From a virus, in the IMG/VR virus record IMGVR_UViG_3300042371_000216, positions 1 through 32,838 of that record: 32,838 nucleotides of DNA; one strand, written 5' to 3'. Shown here piece after piece: positions 24,223 to 30,030 of this stretch (its first letter is position 1; every line of letters begins with the position of its first letter). The notes under the pieces are model-generated. The model had not been told where the DNA came from and did no database searches. It was given only the letters and a program-made list of their open reading frames with translations. Both the position numbers and the translations under genes were made by a program.

Positions 24223-24469
24223 ACATTGGTCGGAAGATGCAGCTTGCCGTGGCAAGAGTGCGAGCGTGTTCTTCCCTGATCACATTGGCTTTAATGATCA
24301 TCGTTACGATGAGGCTCTGGCTATCTGTGCGAATTGCACGGTGCGTCAAGAATGTTTAGAGATGGTTATTGTGTTGGAAGACACTGATGATCGTTGGGGT
24401 GTGTTCGGTGGTTTGACTCCACCACAGAGAGCGAAGTTGCGTAGAGAGTTGAAAGAGATGTTGAGATGA
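24212..24469 (+). CDS. WhiB-like iron-sulfur transcription regulator
   Basis: This 85-aa protein starts at GTG 24212; a TTG 15 bases earlier is possible. It has the four Fe-S cysteines of the Wbl family, Cys12 (AACRGKS), then Cys39, Cys42 and Cys48 in CANCTVRQEC. The diagnostic turn RWGVFGG is at 61-67, and a basic C-terminal helix follows (PQRAKLRREL). Wbl proteins bind sigma factor region 4 and redirect transcription; mycobacteriophage members interfere with host WhiB2. The family is confined to Actinobacteria and their phages, which fixes the host phylum. Confidence 0.94.
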   Translation: MSREHWSEDAACRGKSASVFFPDHIGFNDHRYDEALAICANCTVRQECLEMVIVLEDTDDRWGVFGGLTPPQRAKLRRELKEMLR

Positions 24470-24555
24470 AAGCAAAACTTTGTGCGTGTTTAGTGAAGCG
24501 TGTTGTTCCGATAAAGCCTTACTGCGGAGAGAAGTTAGATGATGATGATGAGTGA
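24466..24555 (+). CDS. Very small Cys-containing ORF after whiB
   Basis: This 29-aa frame (LCACLVKRVVPIKPYCGEKL then DDDDE) starts at ATG 24466, overlapping the WhiB stop. It ends at 24555, inside the next gene. Without it there would be a 69-base gap. Three Cys and an acidic tail give it a peptide-like look. Overlap coupling is the only support. Confidence 0.4.
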   Translation: MKAKLCACLVKRVVPIKPYCGEKLDDDDE

Positions 24556-25045
24556 AGATCGCAAAGGCGAATGTCAAGGCAACAAAGAGAAATGCAAACT
24601 CGCTGATTGCCCGAAGTTCGGAACACTTGGCAGACCAGCAAAAGATGGCAACAGACGGGTCAAAGGTTGCGCTGACCCGACAGCGAGAGGTAAGCGATCA
24701 CGCACGAAAGGATTAACGAAGCAGCGTGTCGCTCGTAAGCGTTTAGGTGTCGCACCGTCTAACAAGTTCGGTGATGGTAACGAGGAGATGTGGCAAGATG
24801 TTTTGTTTGCTAACGAAGTCAAAGCAGGTAAGCAGATCGGGGCTGCTGTAACGGCGTGGAATCGTATTGAGGCTCAGGTGCGTTCTAACGAGGCTGATTA
24901 CGGTTCACGCCGTAAACCTACGAGAGCGATTCTGATGCCTGACGATTGGGGCAAGGAAGGGCTAGTGATGATCAGATTGAGCGTCTGGGAGGAATTGGTG
25001 CGCCCTGCGATGCACGAATACTACGAAGGAGGCGCAAGTGAATAA
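24539..25045 (+). CDS. Possible Holliday-junction resolvase-like PD-(D/E)XK protein
   Basis: This 168-aa protein has a Cys-rich N-terminus (CQGNKEKCKLADC) and a central basic segment with GCADPTARGKRSRTKGL. An EVKAG motif lies near residue 97, the E-x-K half of a PD-(D/E)XK active site, with an upstream Glu-Glu pair (NEEMW). The C-terminus is SVWEELVRPAMHEYY. Similar actinophage proteins sit in recombination regions. Four consecutive ATG codons (24539-24550) make the exact start uncertain; GGAGAG at 24525 favours the first. Confidence 0.5.
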   Translation: MMMMSEDRKGECQGNKEKCKLADCPKFGTLGRPAKDGNRRVKGCADPTARGKRSRTKGLTKQRVARKRLGVAPSNKFGDGNEEMWQDVLFANEVKAGKQIGAAVTAWNRIEAQVRSNEADYGSRRKPTRAILMPDDWGKEGLVMIRLSVWEELVRPAMHEYYEGGASE

Positions 25046-25469
25046 ACCATTCAGCCAGCAGCATTACGACGAAGATGACCACGCCAAATACCAGATATTG
25101 GAATGGCTACGCACAAAAGGCTACAAGGTTGAAATCAACCCTGATCAATACGGCATAGACATTCTTGGCAGTCGTTGGGGCAAAAACTTTCAATTTGAAG
25201 TGGAGGTCAAACATAACTGGCACGGAAAGTTCTTCCCTTACGAATGTATTCATTTCTCAGCAAGAAAACGCAAGTTCGTTACCCTTGATGCCGATACTTG
25301 GTTTGTGATGTTGAACCACGAGCGCACACACGCCCTTTTTATTGACGGTGAACATTTTATGAAATCGCCGTTCGTGATGAAGGATACGAAATATTCGGTA
25401 AATGAAGCGTTTGTTGAAGTTGATGTTCAATGGGGTATATTCAGAGACTTGCTAGAGGAGGCAAAATGA
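25038..25469 (+). CDS. PD-(D/E)XK-fold nuclease-like protein
   Basis: This 143-aa protein has the core GIDILGSRWGKNFQFEVEVK at ~residues 40-59, with Asp and then E-x-K in adjacent strands as in restriction-like nucleases. A helix with a charged face precedes it (YQILEWLRTKGYKVEI). Two such proteins in a row next to recombination genes suggest junction or end processing. The exact substrate cannot be told from sequence. It starts within the previous gene's end. Confidence 0.6.
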   Translation: MNKPFSQQHYDEDDHAKYQILEWLRTKGYKVEINPDQYGIDILGSRWGKNFQFEVEVKHNWHGKFFPYECIHFSARKRKFVTLDADTWFVMLNHERTHALFIDGEHFMKSPFVMKDTKYSVNEAFVEVDVQWGIFRDLLEEAK

Positions 25470-25867
25470 CACCAGCACAAATAGAGGGCTTTATAGATCG
25501 CATTTGCGGTCTATTCCCCACAAGTCAGATCGGGCGCAACACAGTAAAAAATGCGTGGACAGCAGATGATTTCCTTTTGTTTCAAGATGTTGATGACGCT
25601 CGGAAAGTTATTCCGTTAATTATGGAACACCACGACAAGTTTCCGAGCCTCAAAGAAGTTCACAAAGCATTTGCATTACTTCGTAAACCAGCGACAGATC
25701 AAACAGTAATCGTATGCGAGATTTGCGATGGCAACGGTTGGGATAACGGCAAACGATGGAACTACATGGCCAAAGAATTGATCTGCGAAGGCTTCACTAA
25801 AACAGTTTTAGGTCGCACATACTCTTATGTTGTGCCTTGTAAATGTCGGGAGTTCGGCGCAGCTTAA
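25466..25867 (+). CDS. Replication-accessory-like protein with C-terminal zinc motif
   Basis: This 133-aa protein starts at ATG 25466 behind GAGGAGG. The N-terminal two thirds are helical (IEGFIDRICGLFP and FPSLKEVHKAFALLRKP), reminiscent of helicase-loader or replisome-organiser N-termini. The C-terminus has CEICDGNGW followed by CKC, like one half of a DnaJ-type zinc module. As the only candidate replication protein, it may help recruit the host replisome. This is a guess from form. Confidence 0.5.
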   Translation: MTPAQIEGFIDRICGLFPTSQIGRNTVKNAWTADDFLLFQDVDDARKVIPLIMEHHDKFPSLKEVHKAFALLRKPATDQTVIVCEICDGNGWDNGKRWNYMAKELICEGFTKTVLGRTYSYVVPCKCREFGAA

Positions 25868-26101
25868 AAAAAAGAAACGAAAACGAGAAGAAGACTCACA
25901 CAGACCTAAACCATTCGCACGGTAGTTGGTAACACTCGGGAACGAGGGTAGATCACGCTGTAAGTAATTACGGTGTGAGGCGAATAATTTGTTTGGGAAT
26001 CGCAGTGAGGCAGAGCGATAGGGGCAATTCATAATCTCTAAAGTTCGCTGTTGCTTTAAAATATATATATATATTCAAATCACACAGACGAACTGGTAGG
26101 G
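25868..26101 (+). other. Non-coding gap with several hairpins and an AT-rich tract
   Basis: I see no convincing gene here. CTCG-GGAA-CGAG forms a small hairpin at 25935-25946. CACGCTGTAA (25954-25963) pairs with TTACGGTGTG (25968-25977), ten pairs with two G-U wobbles, around a GTAA (GNRA) loop. TCGC/GCGA flank a third possible stem at about 25999-26017. A run of alternating TA lies at 26063-26076. Together these look like a structured RNA or a replication-origin-type region. Confidence 0.5.
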
Positions 26102-26212
26102 TTGAGTTATACGCCGACTGAGGCGAACGATGAGCGACTGCGCCACGACCTGTCAAGGACAGAACAAAGAAAACTACTGAACCATATCCAAGCCAAGAAG
26201 GAGGCAAGGTGA
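26102..26212 (+). CDS. Possible 36-aa ORF before the secreted lysozyme gene
   Basis: TTG 26102 opens a frame with SYTPTEANDERLRHDLSRTE and a basic C-terminus (KLLNHIQAKKEAR). It stops at 26210-26212, overlapping the next GTG. A GGTAGGG lies just upstream as a weak RBS. Charge pattern and overlap support it; the start codon is uncertain. Confidence 0.4.
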   Translation: MSYTPTEANDERLRHDLSRTEQRKLLNHIQAKKEAR

Positions 26213-26733
26213 ACGGAGTTACTGTGAATAAATTGTTGATTGTATTTGTTGCGAGTGTTATTGGTTGCGCCAGTGTCGCTGATGCTGCAAACGCACCACA
26301 TCATATTGAGCGTGTCGTTATGCGTCAGCACCCGTTTGATTTTGTGCCAGAAGCAAAGCGAAGTGTTCCTGCTTGGGCGAAGTGTCCTGAGATATGGAAT
26401 CGGTTGCGTGATGCTGGTTGGCTTGAGAAAGATGTCGTGAAGGCTGACGCAATTATCTGGCGTGAGTCTCGTTGCATCGCTACAGCGCACAATAAGAATG
26501 ACCCGAACACCGTGCAAAGCGTAAAAGGTTCGCTTGGTCTGTTCCAGATAAATTTGTTTTGGATTCAGCGAACAACTTATTACCCAAAAGGATATTTGCA
26601 AACGGTTTTGAATCGTGAGTTGATGCCAGCAGATTTGTTTGATGTCGCCGTAACGATTGACGCAGCGCAAGCGTTAATTCGTTATGACAGGGCGCAGGGC
26701 GGTTGTGGCTGGTCGGCGTGGTTAAGCTGCTGA
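26209..26733 (+). CDS. Secreted lytic transglycosylase / lysozyme-like protein
   Basis: This 174-aa protein starts at GTG 26209 (RBS AAGGAGGC); a second GTG at 26224 gives a classical signal peptide. The signal region VNKLLIVFVASVIGC ends in VIGC, a lipobox-like sequence (Cys20), although cleavage after ADA is also possible. The SLT-type core includes IIWRESRCIA with the catalytic Glu at 86 and SVKGSLGLFQINLFW. A phage protein exported in this way in the early region could remodel the wall, anchor to the membrane or block superinfection. It is separate from the lysis cassette. Confidence 0.75.
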   Translation: MNGVTVNKLLIVFVASVIGCASVADAANAPHHIERVVMRQHPFDFVPEAKRSVPAWAKCPEIWNRLRDAGWLEKDVVKADAIIWRESRCIATAHNKNDPNTVQSVKGSLGLFQINLFWIQRTTYYPKGYLQTVLNRELMPADLFDVAVTIDAAQALIRYDRAQGGCGWSAWLSC

Positions 26734-26745
26734 AATGTGTGCTAT

Positions 26746-26776
26746 TTGAAAAGTTTTTTTAAGATTTCTTTATAAC
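26746..26776 (+). promoter_or_regulatory. Candidate promoter before the small-gene cluster
   Basis: TTGAAA (26746-26751) and TATAAC (26771-26776) resemble -35 and -10 elements, but the 19-base spacer is long. They lie in the 150-base gap after the lysozyme gene, upstream of leader copy C and ATG 26884. Confidence 0.4.
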
Positions 26777-26845
26777 CCTTACTAGATAAGGCTTTGCAGC
26801 GTTCAAAAGATTTGTTTGATGGTCGTAGATCGGGCAAGATTAAGT

Positions 26846-26883
26846 TATCGGGCAAAGAGCCCGATAGTTCAAGAGGAGGACTT
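26846..26883 (+). promoter_or_regulatory. Leader module copy C: hairpin plus strong RBS
   Basis: TATCGGGC (26846-26853) pairs with GCCCGATA (26859-26866), eight perfect pairs around AAAGA. GTTCAAGAGGAGGACTT follows, then ATG 26884. The arrangement copies the leader at 20613-20646, with a longer stem. A partial copy (ATCGGGCAAGA) also lies at 26829. Confidence 0.7.
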
Positions 26884-27072
26884 ATGAAAAAGACAATATT
26901 AATTAATGGCAAAGAATATAAAAACCAAAGAATGTTATTGCCAAAACAATTAACAGAGCAAATCAGCAGCGTCAAAGAACAACTTGAGAAAGTTGCTTTT
27001 TCAAATCAAACAACAGATGTTACTGCTGATTGGCTTTACAATCTGTGTGATCTTCTAGACGAAATAATTTAG
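26884..27072 (+). CDS. Small early protein before the first hammerhead
   Basis: This 62-aa protein starts at ATG 26884 behind leader copy C; the open frame further upstream lacks an RBS. It contains LINGKEYKNQRMLLPKQLTE then ISSVKEQLEKVAF and TADWLYNLCDLLDEII, a helical acidic protein. Its stop codon TAG (27070-27072) abuts the hammerhead. No family is recognised. Confidence 0.65.
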   Translation: MKKTILINGKEYKNQRMLLPKQLTEQISSVKEQLEKVAFSNQTTDVTADWLYNLCDLLDEII

Positions 27073-27128
27073 TCAGACCGAAACCCCGAAAGGGGTCTAG
27101 CGATTTCTTCGCTACTGATGAGGTCAGA
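27073..27128 (+). ncRNA. Type II hammerhead ribozyme 1
   Basis: All parts of the hammerhead core are present in type II order. Stem II 5' strand is GACC (27076-27079), followed by GAAA (27080-27083). Stem III is CCCC-GAAA-GGGG (27084-27095), then U-C (27096-27097) with the cleavage site after C27097. Stem I is TAGCGA-TTTCT-TCGCTA (27098-27114), then CTGATGA (27115-27121) and stem II 3' strand GGTC (27122-27125). The 10.1-11.1 pair is G-C, as usual, and the cleavage triplet is GUC. A T-A and C-G pair beyond an A-A mismatch extend stem II to 27073-27128. It begins directly after the upstream stop codon. Confidence 0.92.
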
Positions 27129-27134
27129 AATCTC

Positions 27135-27154
27135 AAGTTCAAGAGGAGGACTTA
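27135..27154 (+). promoter_or_regulatory. Leader module copy D: RBS cassette after hammerhead 1
   Basis: AAGTTCAAGAGGAGGACTTA follows hammerhead 1 and precedes ATG 27158. TGAG (27119-27122) could alternatively pair with CTCA (27132-27135), which would disrupt the ribozyme core and stem II just before the RBS, so cleavage and translation may compete. Confidence 0.6.
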
Positions 27155-27157
27155 GAA

Positions 27158-27568
27158 ATGGAAACACTAAAAACAAATATCCTGAATCTGATTTCAGGAG
27201 AACACGAAAGCGCTTACAGTCTTGCGAAAGAAGTTCTTGCAGGAATTGAAAGCGAAAACGAAACGCCAGAAGGCAGAACCGCTCACTCAATGTTCAATGC
27301 GATCATCAGATTCGCAGACAGCCGAACAGATATTGACAAAGCATTGATGGGACTGATTTCTACAGCCAAGTCAGAGCAGGCCAGACTTCAGAACGGTGCA
27401 AGACTTGATCTCGGTTGGATCAATCCGAGTCGCTTTGAAGAAGCCGTGCAAGAGTCAAAAAGATTGGAACACGAGATCAACACTCTTGCTTACTTGGCTG
27501 GTCTTACTGGAGAGCAGAGATCAGAACTTTTCCACAAGATTCAAGAATTGACCGTTTACAGCAATTAG
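27158..27568 (+). CDS. Early protein flanked by the two hammerheads
   Basis: This is a 136-aa, mostly helical acidic protein (ESAYSLAKEVLAGIESENE, RFEEAVQESKRLEHEINTLA). No enzyme motif or named family is seen. It is notable for position: hammerhead 1 ends 30 bases before its ATG, and hammerhead 2 starts right after its TAG (27566-27568). Cleavage of both ribozymes would leave this gene alone on a 496-nt RNA (27098-27593). Confidence 0.7.
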   Translation: METLKTNILNLISGEHESAYSLAKEVLAGIESENETPEGRTAHSMFNAIIRFADSRTDIDKALMGLISTAKSEQARLQNGARLDLGWINPSRFEEAVQESKRLEHEINTLAYLAGLTGEQRSELFHKIQELTVYSN

Positions 27569-27624
27569 TCAGACCGAAACGCTGAGAAGCGTCTAGCGAT
27601 CACTTCGCTACTGATGAGGTCAGA
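27569..27624 (+). ncRNA. Type II hammerhead ribozyme 2
   Basis: This is a second complete copy. GACC (27572-27575) and GAAA (27576-27579) are followed by stem III CGCT-GAGA-AGCG (27580-27591), then U-C (27592-27593) with cleavage after C27593. Stem I is TAGCGA-TCACT-TCGCTA (27594-27610), then CTGATGA (27611-27617) and GGTC (27618-27621). Compared with copy 1, stem III changes on both strands (CCCC/GGGG to CGCT/AGCG) while pairing is kept, both tetraloops stay GNRA, and the loop of stem I drifts. That is the pattern expected of selected RNA structure. Confidence 0.92.
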
Positions 27625-27650
27625 AATCTCAACCAAGAGGAGGAACAGAA

Positions 27651-27956
27651 ATGAAAACAGAAAAATTTGATCGGGAAGTCATTGATCTAATTAACTCGGT
27701 AAAAGACAAAGACATACAACACGAAATGATACAAATCAATAAAAACTATACGCAAGTCATTGTTGGCTTACGCATCGCAAAAAATTATCTAACAGAAATT
27801 GACGAAACAACTGGCACAGACCACAACGAAATGATCTCAAACATAATTGAACTAATCGGTCAGGCCAAAAACTCAGAGATCGGCTTGCTAGAAATGTCAG
27901 CGTTCTACAGCAACGATTGCTACAGTGGCGAACACCAAGAGGAGGCAACAAAATGA
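27651..27956 (+). CDS. Early protein downstream of hammerhead 2
   Basis: This 101-aa helical protein (KFDREVIDLINSVKDKDIQH, QVIVGLRIAKNYLTEIDE) sits behind AAGAGGAGGAACAGAA, a relative of the repeated RBS cassette. Translation is coupled to the next gene (TGA overlaps ATG at 27953). Function unknown. Confidence 0.65.
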   Translation: MKTEKFDREVIDLINSVKDKDIQHEMIQINKNYTQVIVGLRIAKNYLTEIDETTGTDHNEMISNIIELIGQAKNSEIGLLEMSAFYSNDCYSGEHQEEATK

Positions 27957-28270
27957 ACCAGACAGACAGAAACCAATACACCAGCATCAACCAGATCATC
28001 AGCGAAGCAGAAAGGGCAGGTTCACACTTCTTCAGCAAAGCTACGCTGAGGTTTTTCAGCAGTCGCATTCATACCGAAATCTACGGTGGTTGTTACTTCA
28101 TCACCAGCGAGCGTGATCACTACCGAGACAGCAACCCACGCTTCTATACGATCAGAAAGTATGAAGGCGGTCTGAAGGTTGAAACCGTTGGCGAGTTCTG
28201 CCAATACACTTCAAAAGCCCAAGCGATATCAGCAGTCAAAAAACTTATCAAAACAGAGGAGACAAAATGA
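27953..28270 (+). CDS. Small basic early protein
   Basis: This 105-aa protein starts at ATG 27953, behind AAGAGGAGGCAACAA. It contains NQIISEAERAGSHFFSKATL and GGCYFITSERDHYRDSNPRF, suggesting a small alpha/beta domain. Basic and aromatic residues hint at nucleic-acid contact. No family recognised. It ends with a four-base overlap with the next ATG. Confidence 0.62.
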   Translation: MNQTDRNQYTSINQIISEAERAGSHFFSKATLRFFSSRIHTEIYGGCYFITSERDHYRDSNPRFYTIRKYEGGLKVETVGEFCQYTSKAQAISAVKKLIKTEETK

Positions 28271-28569
28271 AAGTAACAAAACATTCACTAGATCACATAG
28301 AACTGATCTCAAGCGGAGACACAGCCCTATTTGAAATCAGATTGATCGTGGCGATGCAGGACTGGTCAGACGAAGAATCAGGCTTAGACGAAATGGGTGC
28401 GCTGAGTTGGCTTATGAACTTGCTGAGCCTTGCAGCATCAGGCGAGGACATAGAGACAGGCGCACAAGAGTTCCTGAAATCAATGATGACCCTCAACGAA
28501 GAACGAGTGCATCTTTGCAAAGTAGAAAAAATCAATTACAACATTGACGAGATCGGGGAAACAAAATGA
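28267..28569 (+). CDS. Small acidic early protein
   Basis: This 100-aa acidic protein (LDHIELISSGDTALFEIRLI, then MQDWSDEESGLDEMGALSW) is in an overlapping run of four small genes (27651-28787). Acidic charge and helical content resemble small phage inhibitor or DNA-mimic proteins, but this is only a compositional remark. Overlaps support translation. Confidence 0.62.
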   Translation: MKVTKHSLDHIELISSGDTALFEIRLIVAMQDWSDEESGLDEMGALSWLMNLLSLAASGEDIETGAQEFLKSMMTLNEERVHLCKVEKINYNIDEIGETK

Positions 28570-28787
28570 AACCACAACTATCGCTGACCATTTCGCTCGC
28601 ATCAATTGCAGCCCTACTGCTGATGATGCTCGCACCAGCCGAAACCGAATCCACTACAGCAGGCTGGGTGGGCTACGGCATCATCATCGGGCTACTGCTC
28701 AGTGTCGCCCTCAGAGCGTCTAGCACTTTGCTTTATCAGCGAAGCTACAAACAATCTAAGAAGGCATACCTCAATCGCAGCCGATAG
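28566..28787 (+). CDS. Small membrane protein with two spans
   Basis: This 73-aa protein has two hydrophobic segments (LTISLASIAALLLMMLAP and VGYGIIIGLLLSVALRAS) and a basic tail (YKQSKKAYLNRSR). It ends the overlapping small-gene run. It may act in the host membrane, for example in exclusion, or be a second holin. No family recognised. Confidence 0.62.
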   Translation: MKPQLSLTISLASIAALLLMMLAPAETESTTAGWVGYGIIIGLLLSVALRASSTLLYQRSYKQSKKAYLNRSR

Positions 28788-28798
28788 GCTCAAAATCG

Positions 28799-28874
28799 TT
28801 CCCTGTGGCAATCTGCGCTTCGCTTTCTTCCCCTCTTGAGCGTGAAGCCCTACCTGAAATGGTGGCACAGGGAA
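28799..28874 (+). ncRNA. Intergenic long-range hairpin
   Basis: TTCCCTGTG (28799-28807) pairs perfectly with CACAGGGAA (28866-28874) and encloses 58 bases with further partial pairing (CTTCGCT with AGC-GT-GAAG). The interval 28788-28902 contains no gene. It could be a terminator, an operon separator or a structured small RNA. Confidence 0.45.
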
Positions 28875-28902
28875 TGTTCACCGATTAAGGAAGCGGAGTG
28901 TT

Positions 28903-29037
28903 ATGACATTAAAAGATTTACAGAGTGCTGTAGCATTTCTCAGAAGGCTGAGTGTCGGGCAAATGGAAGCCGAAGAACTGATAGCGACAGTTGAAGCGTT
29001 AGAAGCAGAGATCAAGAAACGGAGAACGAAAAGATGA
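28903..29037 (+). CDS. Small coiled-coil protein
   Basis: This 44-aa protein starts at ATG 28903 behind AAGCGGAG. It is wholly helical (LKDLQSAVAFLRRLSVGQ, ELIATVEALEAEIKKR). The ATGA overlap at 29034-29037 couples it to another coiled-coil gene, so the two may form a complex. Confidence 0.6.
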   Translation: MTLKDLQSAVAFLRRLSVGQMEAEELIATVEALEAEIKKRRTKR

Positions 29038-29249
29038 GCGAGAGTTTGAACGCCGAACTACAGCATTGGCAGGCACGAACCGATGATCTACAAGTCGCTT
29101 TAGAGCGTGTGCGTGAAGAACGAGATCAGTTGCGGATTGATCTAGAGACACTTCAACACGGCTACGATACGGCGACACGAGAACTTGCGATGTTCAAGCA
29201 GATGGTTGATCGTATGCGAATCGCTATGTCGCAAGGCGCAGAACTATAA
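29034..29249 (+). CDS. Coiled-coil protein
   Basis: This 71-aa protein is almost entirely heptad-like (LQHWQARTDDLQVALERVRE, ATRELAMFKQMVDRMRIAMS). It is translationally coupled to the 44-aa gene before it. Function unknown; a structural or adaptor role is plausible. Confidence 0.65.
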   Translation: MSESLNAELQHWQARTDDLQVALERVREERDQLRIDLETLQHGYDTATRELAMFKQMVDRMRIAMSQGAEL

Positions 29250-29254
29250 AAACG

Positions 29255-29413
29255 ATTAAATGTTTGCGCTGCGAATACACGCTGACGCACAACCCAAATT
29301 ATCTGGTTGGGTGTGGTTGCGACCCTGACGCACCTTCTTGGATTGCGCTACAATCTGATGGCAGGCTTCTAAAGATGTCTGACGCAAATTATGAAACTTT
29401 GACGGAGGAGTAA
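29255..29413 (+). CDS. Small zinc-ribbon-like protein without a canonical start
   Basis: The frame reads KCLRCEYTLTHNPNYLVGCG then CDPDAPSWIALQSDGRLLKM, ending YETLTEE at TAA 29411-29413. Cys pairs CLRC and CGC, separated by about 15 residues, resemble small phage zinc-ribbon proteins. The frame has no ATG, GTG or TTG before the first Cys; ATT 29255 or ATA 29246 would be needed, or TTG 29264 would lose one Cys. It fills the only gap between 29249 and the ParB gene, which supports a real gene with an odd start or a sequence error. Confidence 0.5.
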   Translation: MKCLRCEYTLTHNPNYLVGCGCDPDAPSWIALQSDGRLLKMSDANYETLTEE

Positions 29414-29415
29414 AT

Positions 29416-30030
29416 ATGGCACAGAGAGAAATAGAACACCTGATCGTAGATATTGATTCGGTGAAACCGCACGAAAAGAATGTGCGACAAGGCGACATCG
29501 GGGCAATCTCTGAATCGTTAAAAGCCCACGGACAGTATCGCCCGATAGTGGTTGATCGGCGCACCAAGAAAATCTTGGCAGGTAATCACACTTGGAAAGC
29601 AGCAAAAGCATTGGGCTGGCAACAGATAACGGCAGGCTTCATAGAAACCAAAGACGATAACGAAGCGTTACGAATCTTGTTGGCAGACAATAAAGCGAAT
29701 GACCTAGCAACTTATGACGAAGCAGAACTGATTGATTTGTTGAAACAAATTGCCGATACGAGCGAAGGGCTATTGGGAACTTTGTTTGACGGAGATGATC
29801 TTGATGATTTGGTGTTCGCATCGGAATACACGCACGGCAACACTCAACAAGGCACTGAGGCAGGCGCAGACACCGAAGAATACTTCAACAAGGGCATACG
29901 AAGTCTCATTTTGATTTTTGAAGAAGATGTCCACACAGAAATAACTGAAAAACTTAAAATTATTTGTGAAAAACTTTCTATTGATAATCACTCGGAAGCC
30001 ATCAAATATTTAATTGAGTCATGGAACTAA
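29416..30030 (+). CDS. ParB/sulfiredoxin-fold protein
   Basis: This 204-aa protein starts at ATG 29416 behind GGAGGAG. Residues ~10-75 have the ParB-like pattern: IDSVKPHEKNVRQGDIGAIS, then GQYRPIVVDRRTKKILAGNH and TWKAAKALGW. The C-terminal half is acidic (DNKANDLATYDEAELIDLLK). ParB/Srx-fold proteins often accompany DNA-modification genes and may have nuclease, NTPase or DNA-recognition activity. It overlaps the dioxygenase gene by 10 bases, so the two are almost certainly co-translated. Its role in targeting or quality control of modification is inferred. Confidence 0.85.
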   Translation: MAQREIEHLIVDIDSVKPHEKNVRQGDIGAISESLKAHGQYRPIVVDRRTKKILAGNHTWKAAKALGWQQITAGFIETKDDNEALRILLADNKANDLATYDEAELIDLLKQIADTSEGLLGTLFDGDDLDDLVFASEYTHGNTQQGTEAGADTEEYFNKGIRSLILIFEEDVHTEITEKLKIICEKLSIDNHSEAIKYLIESWN

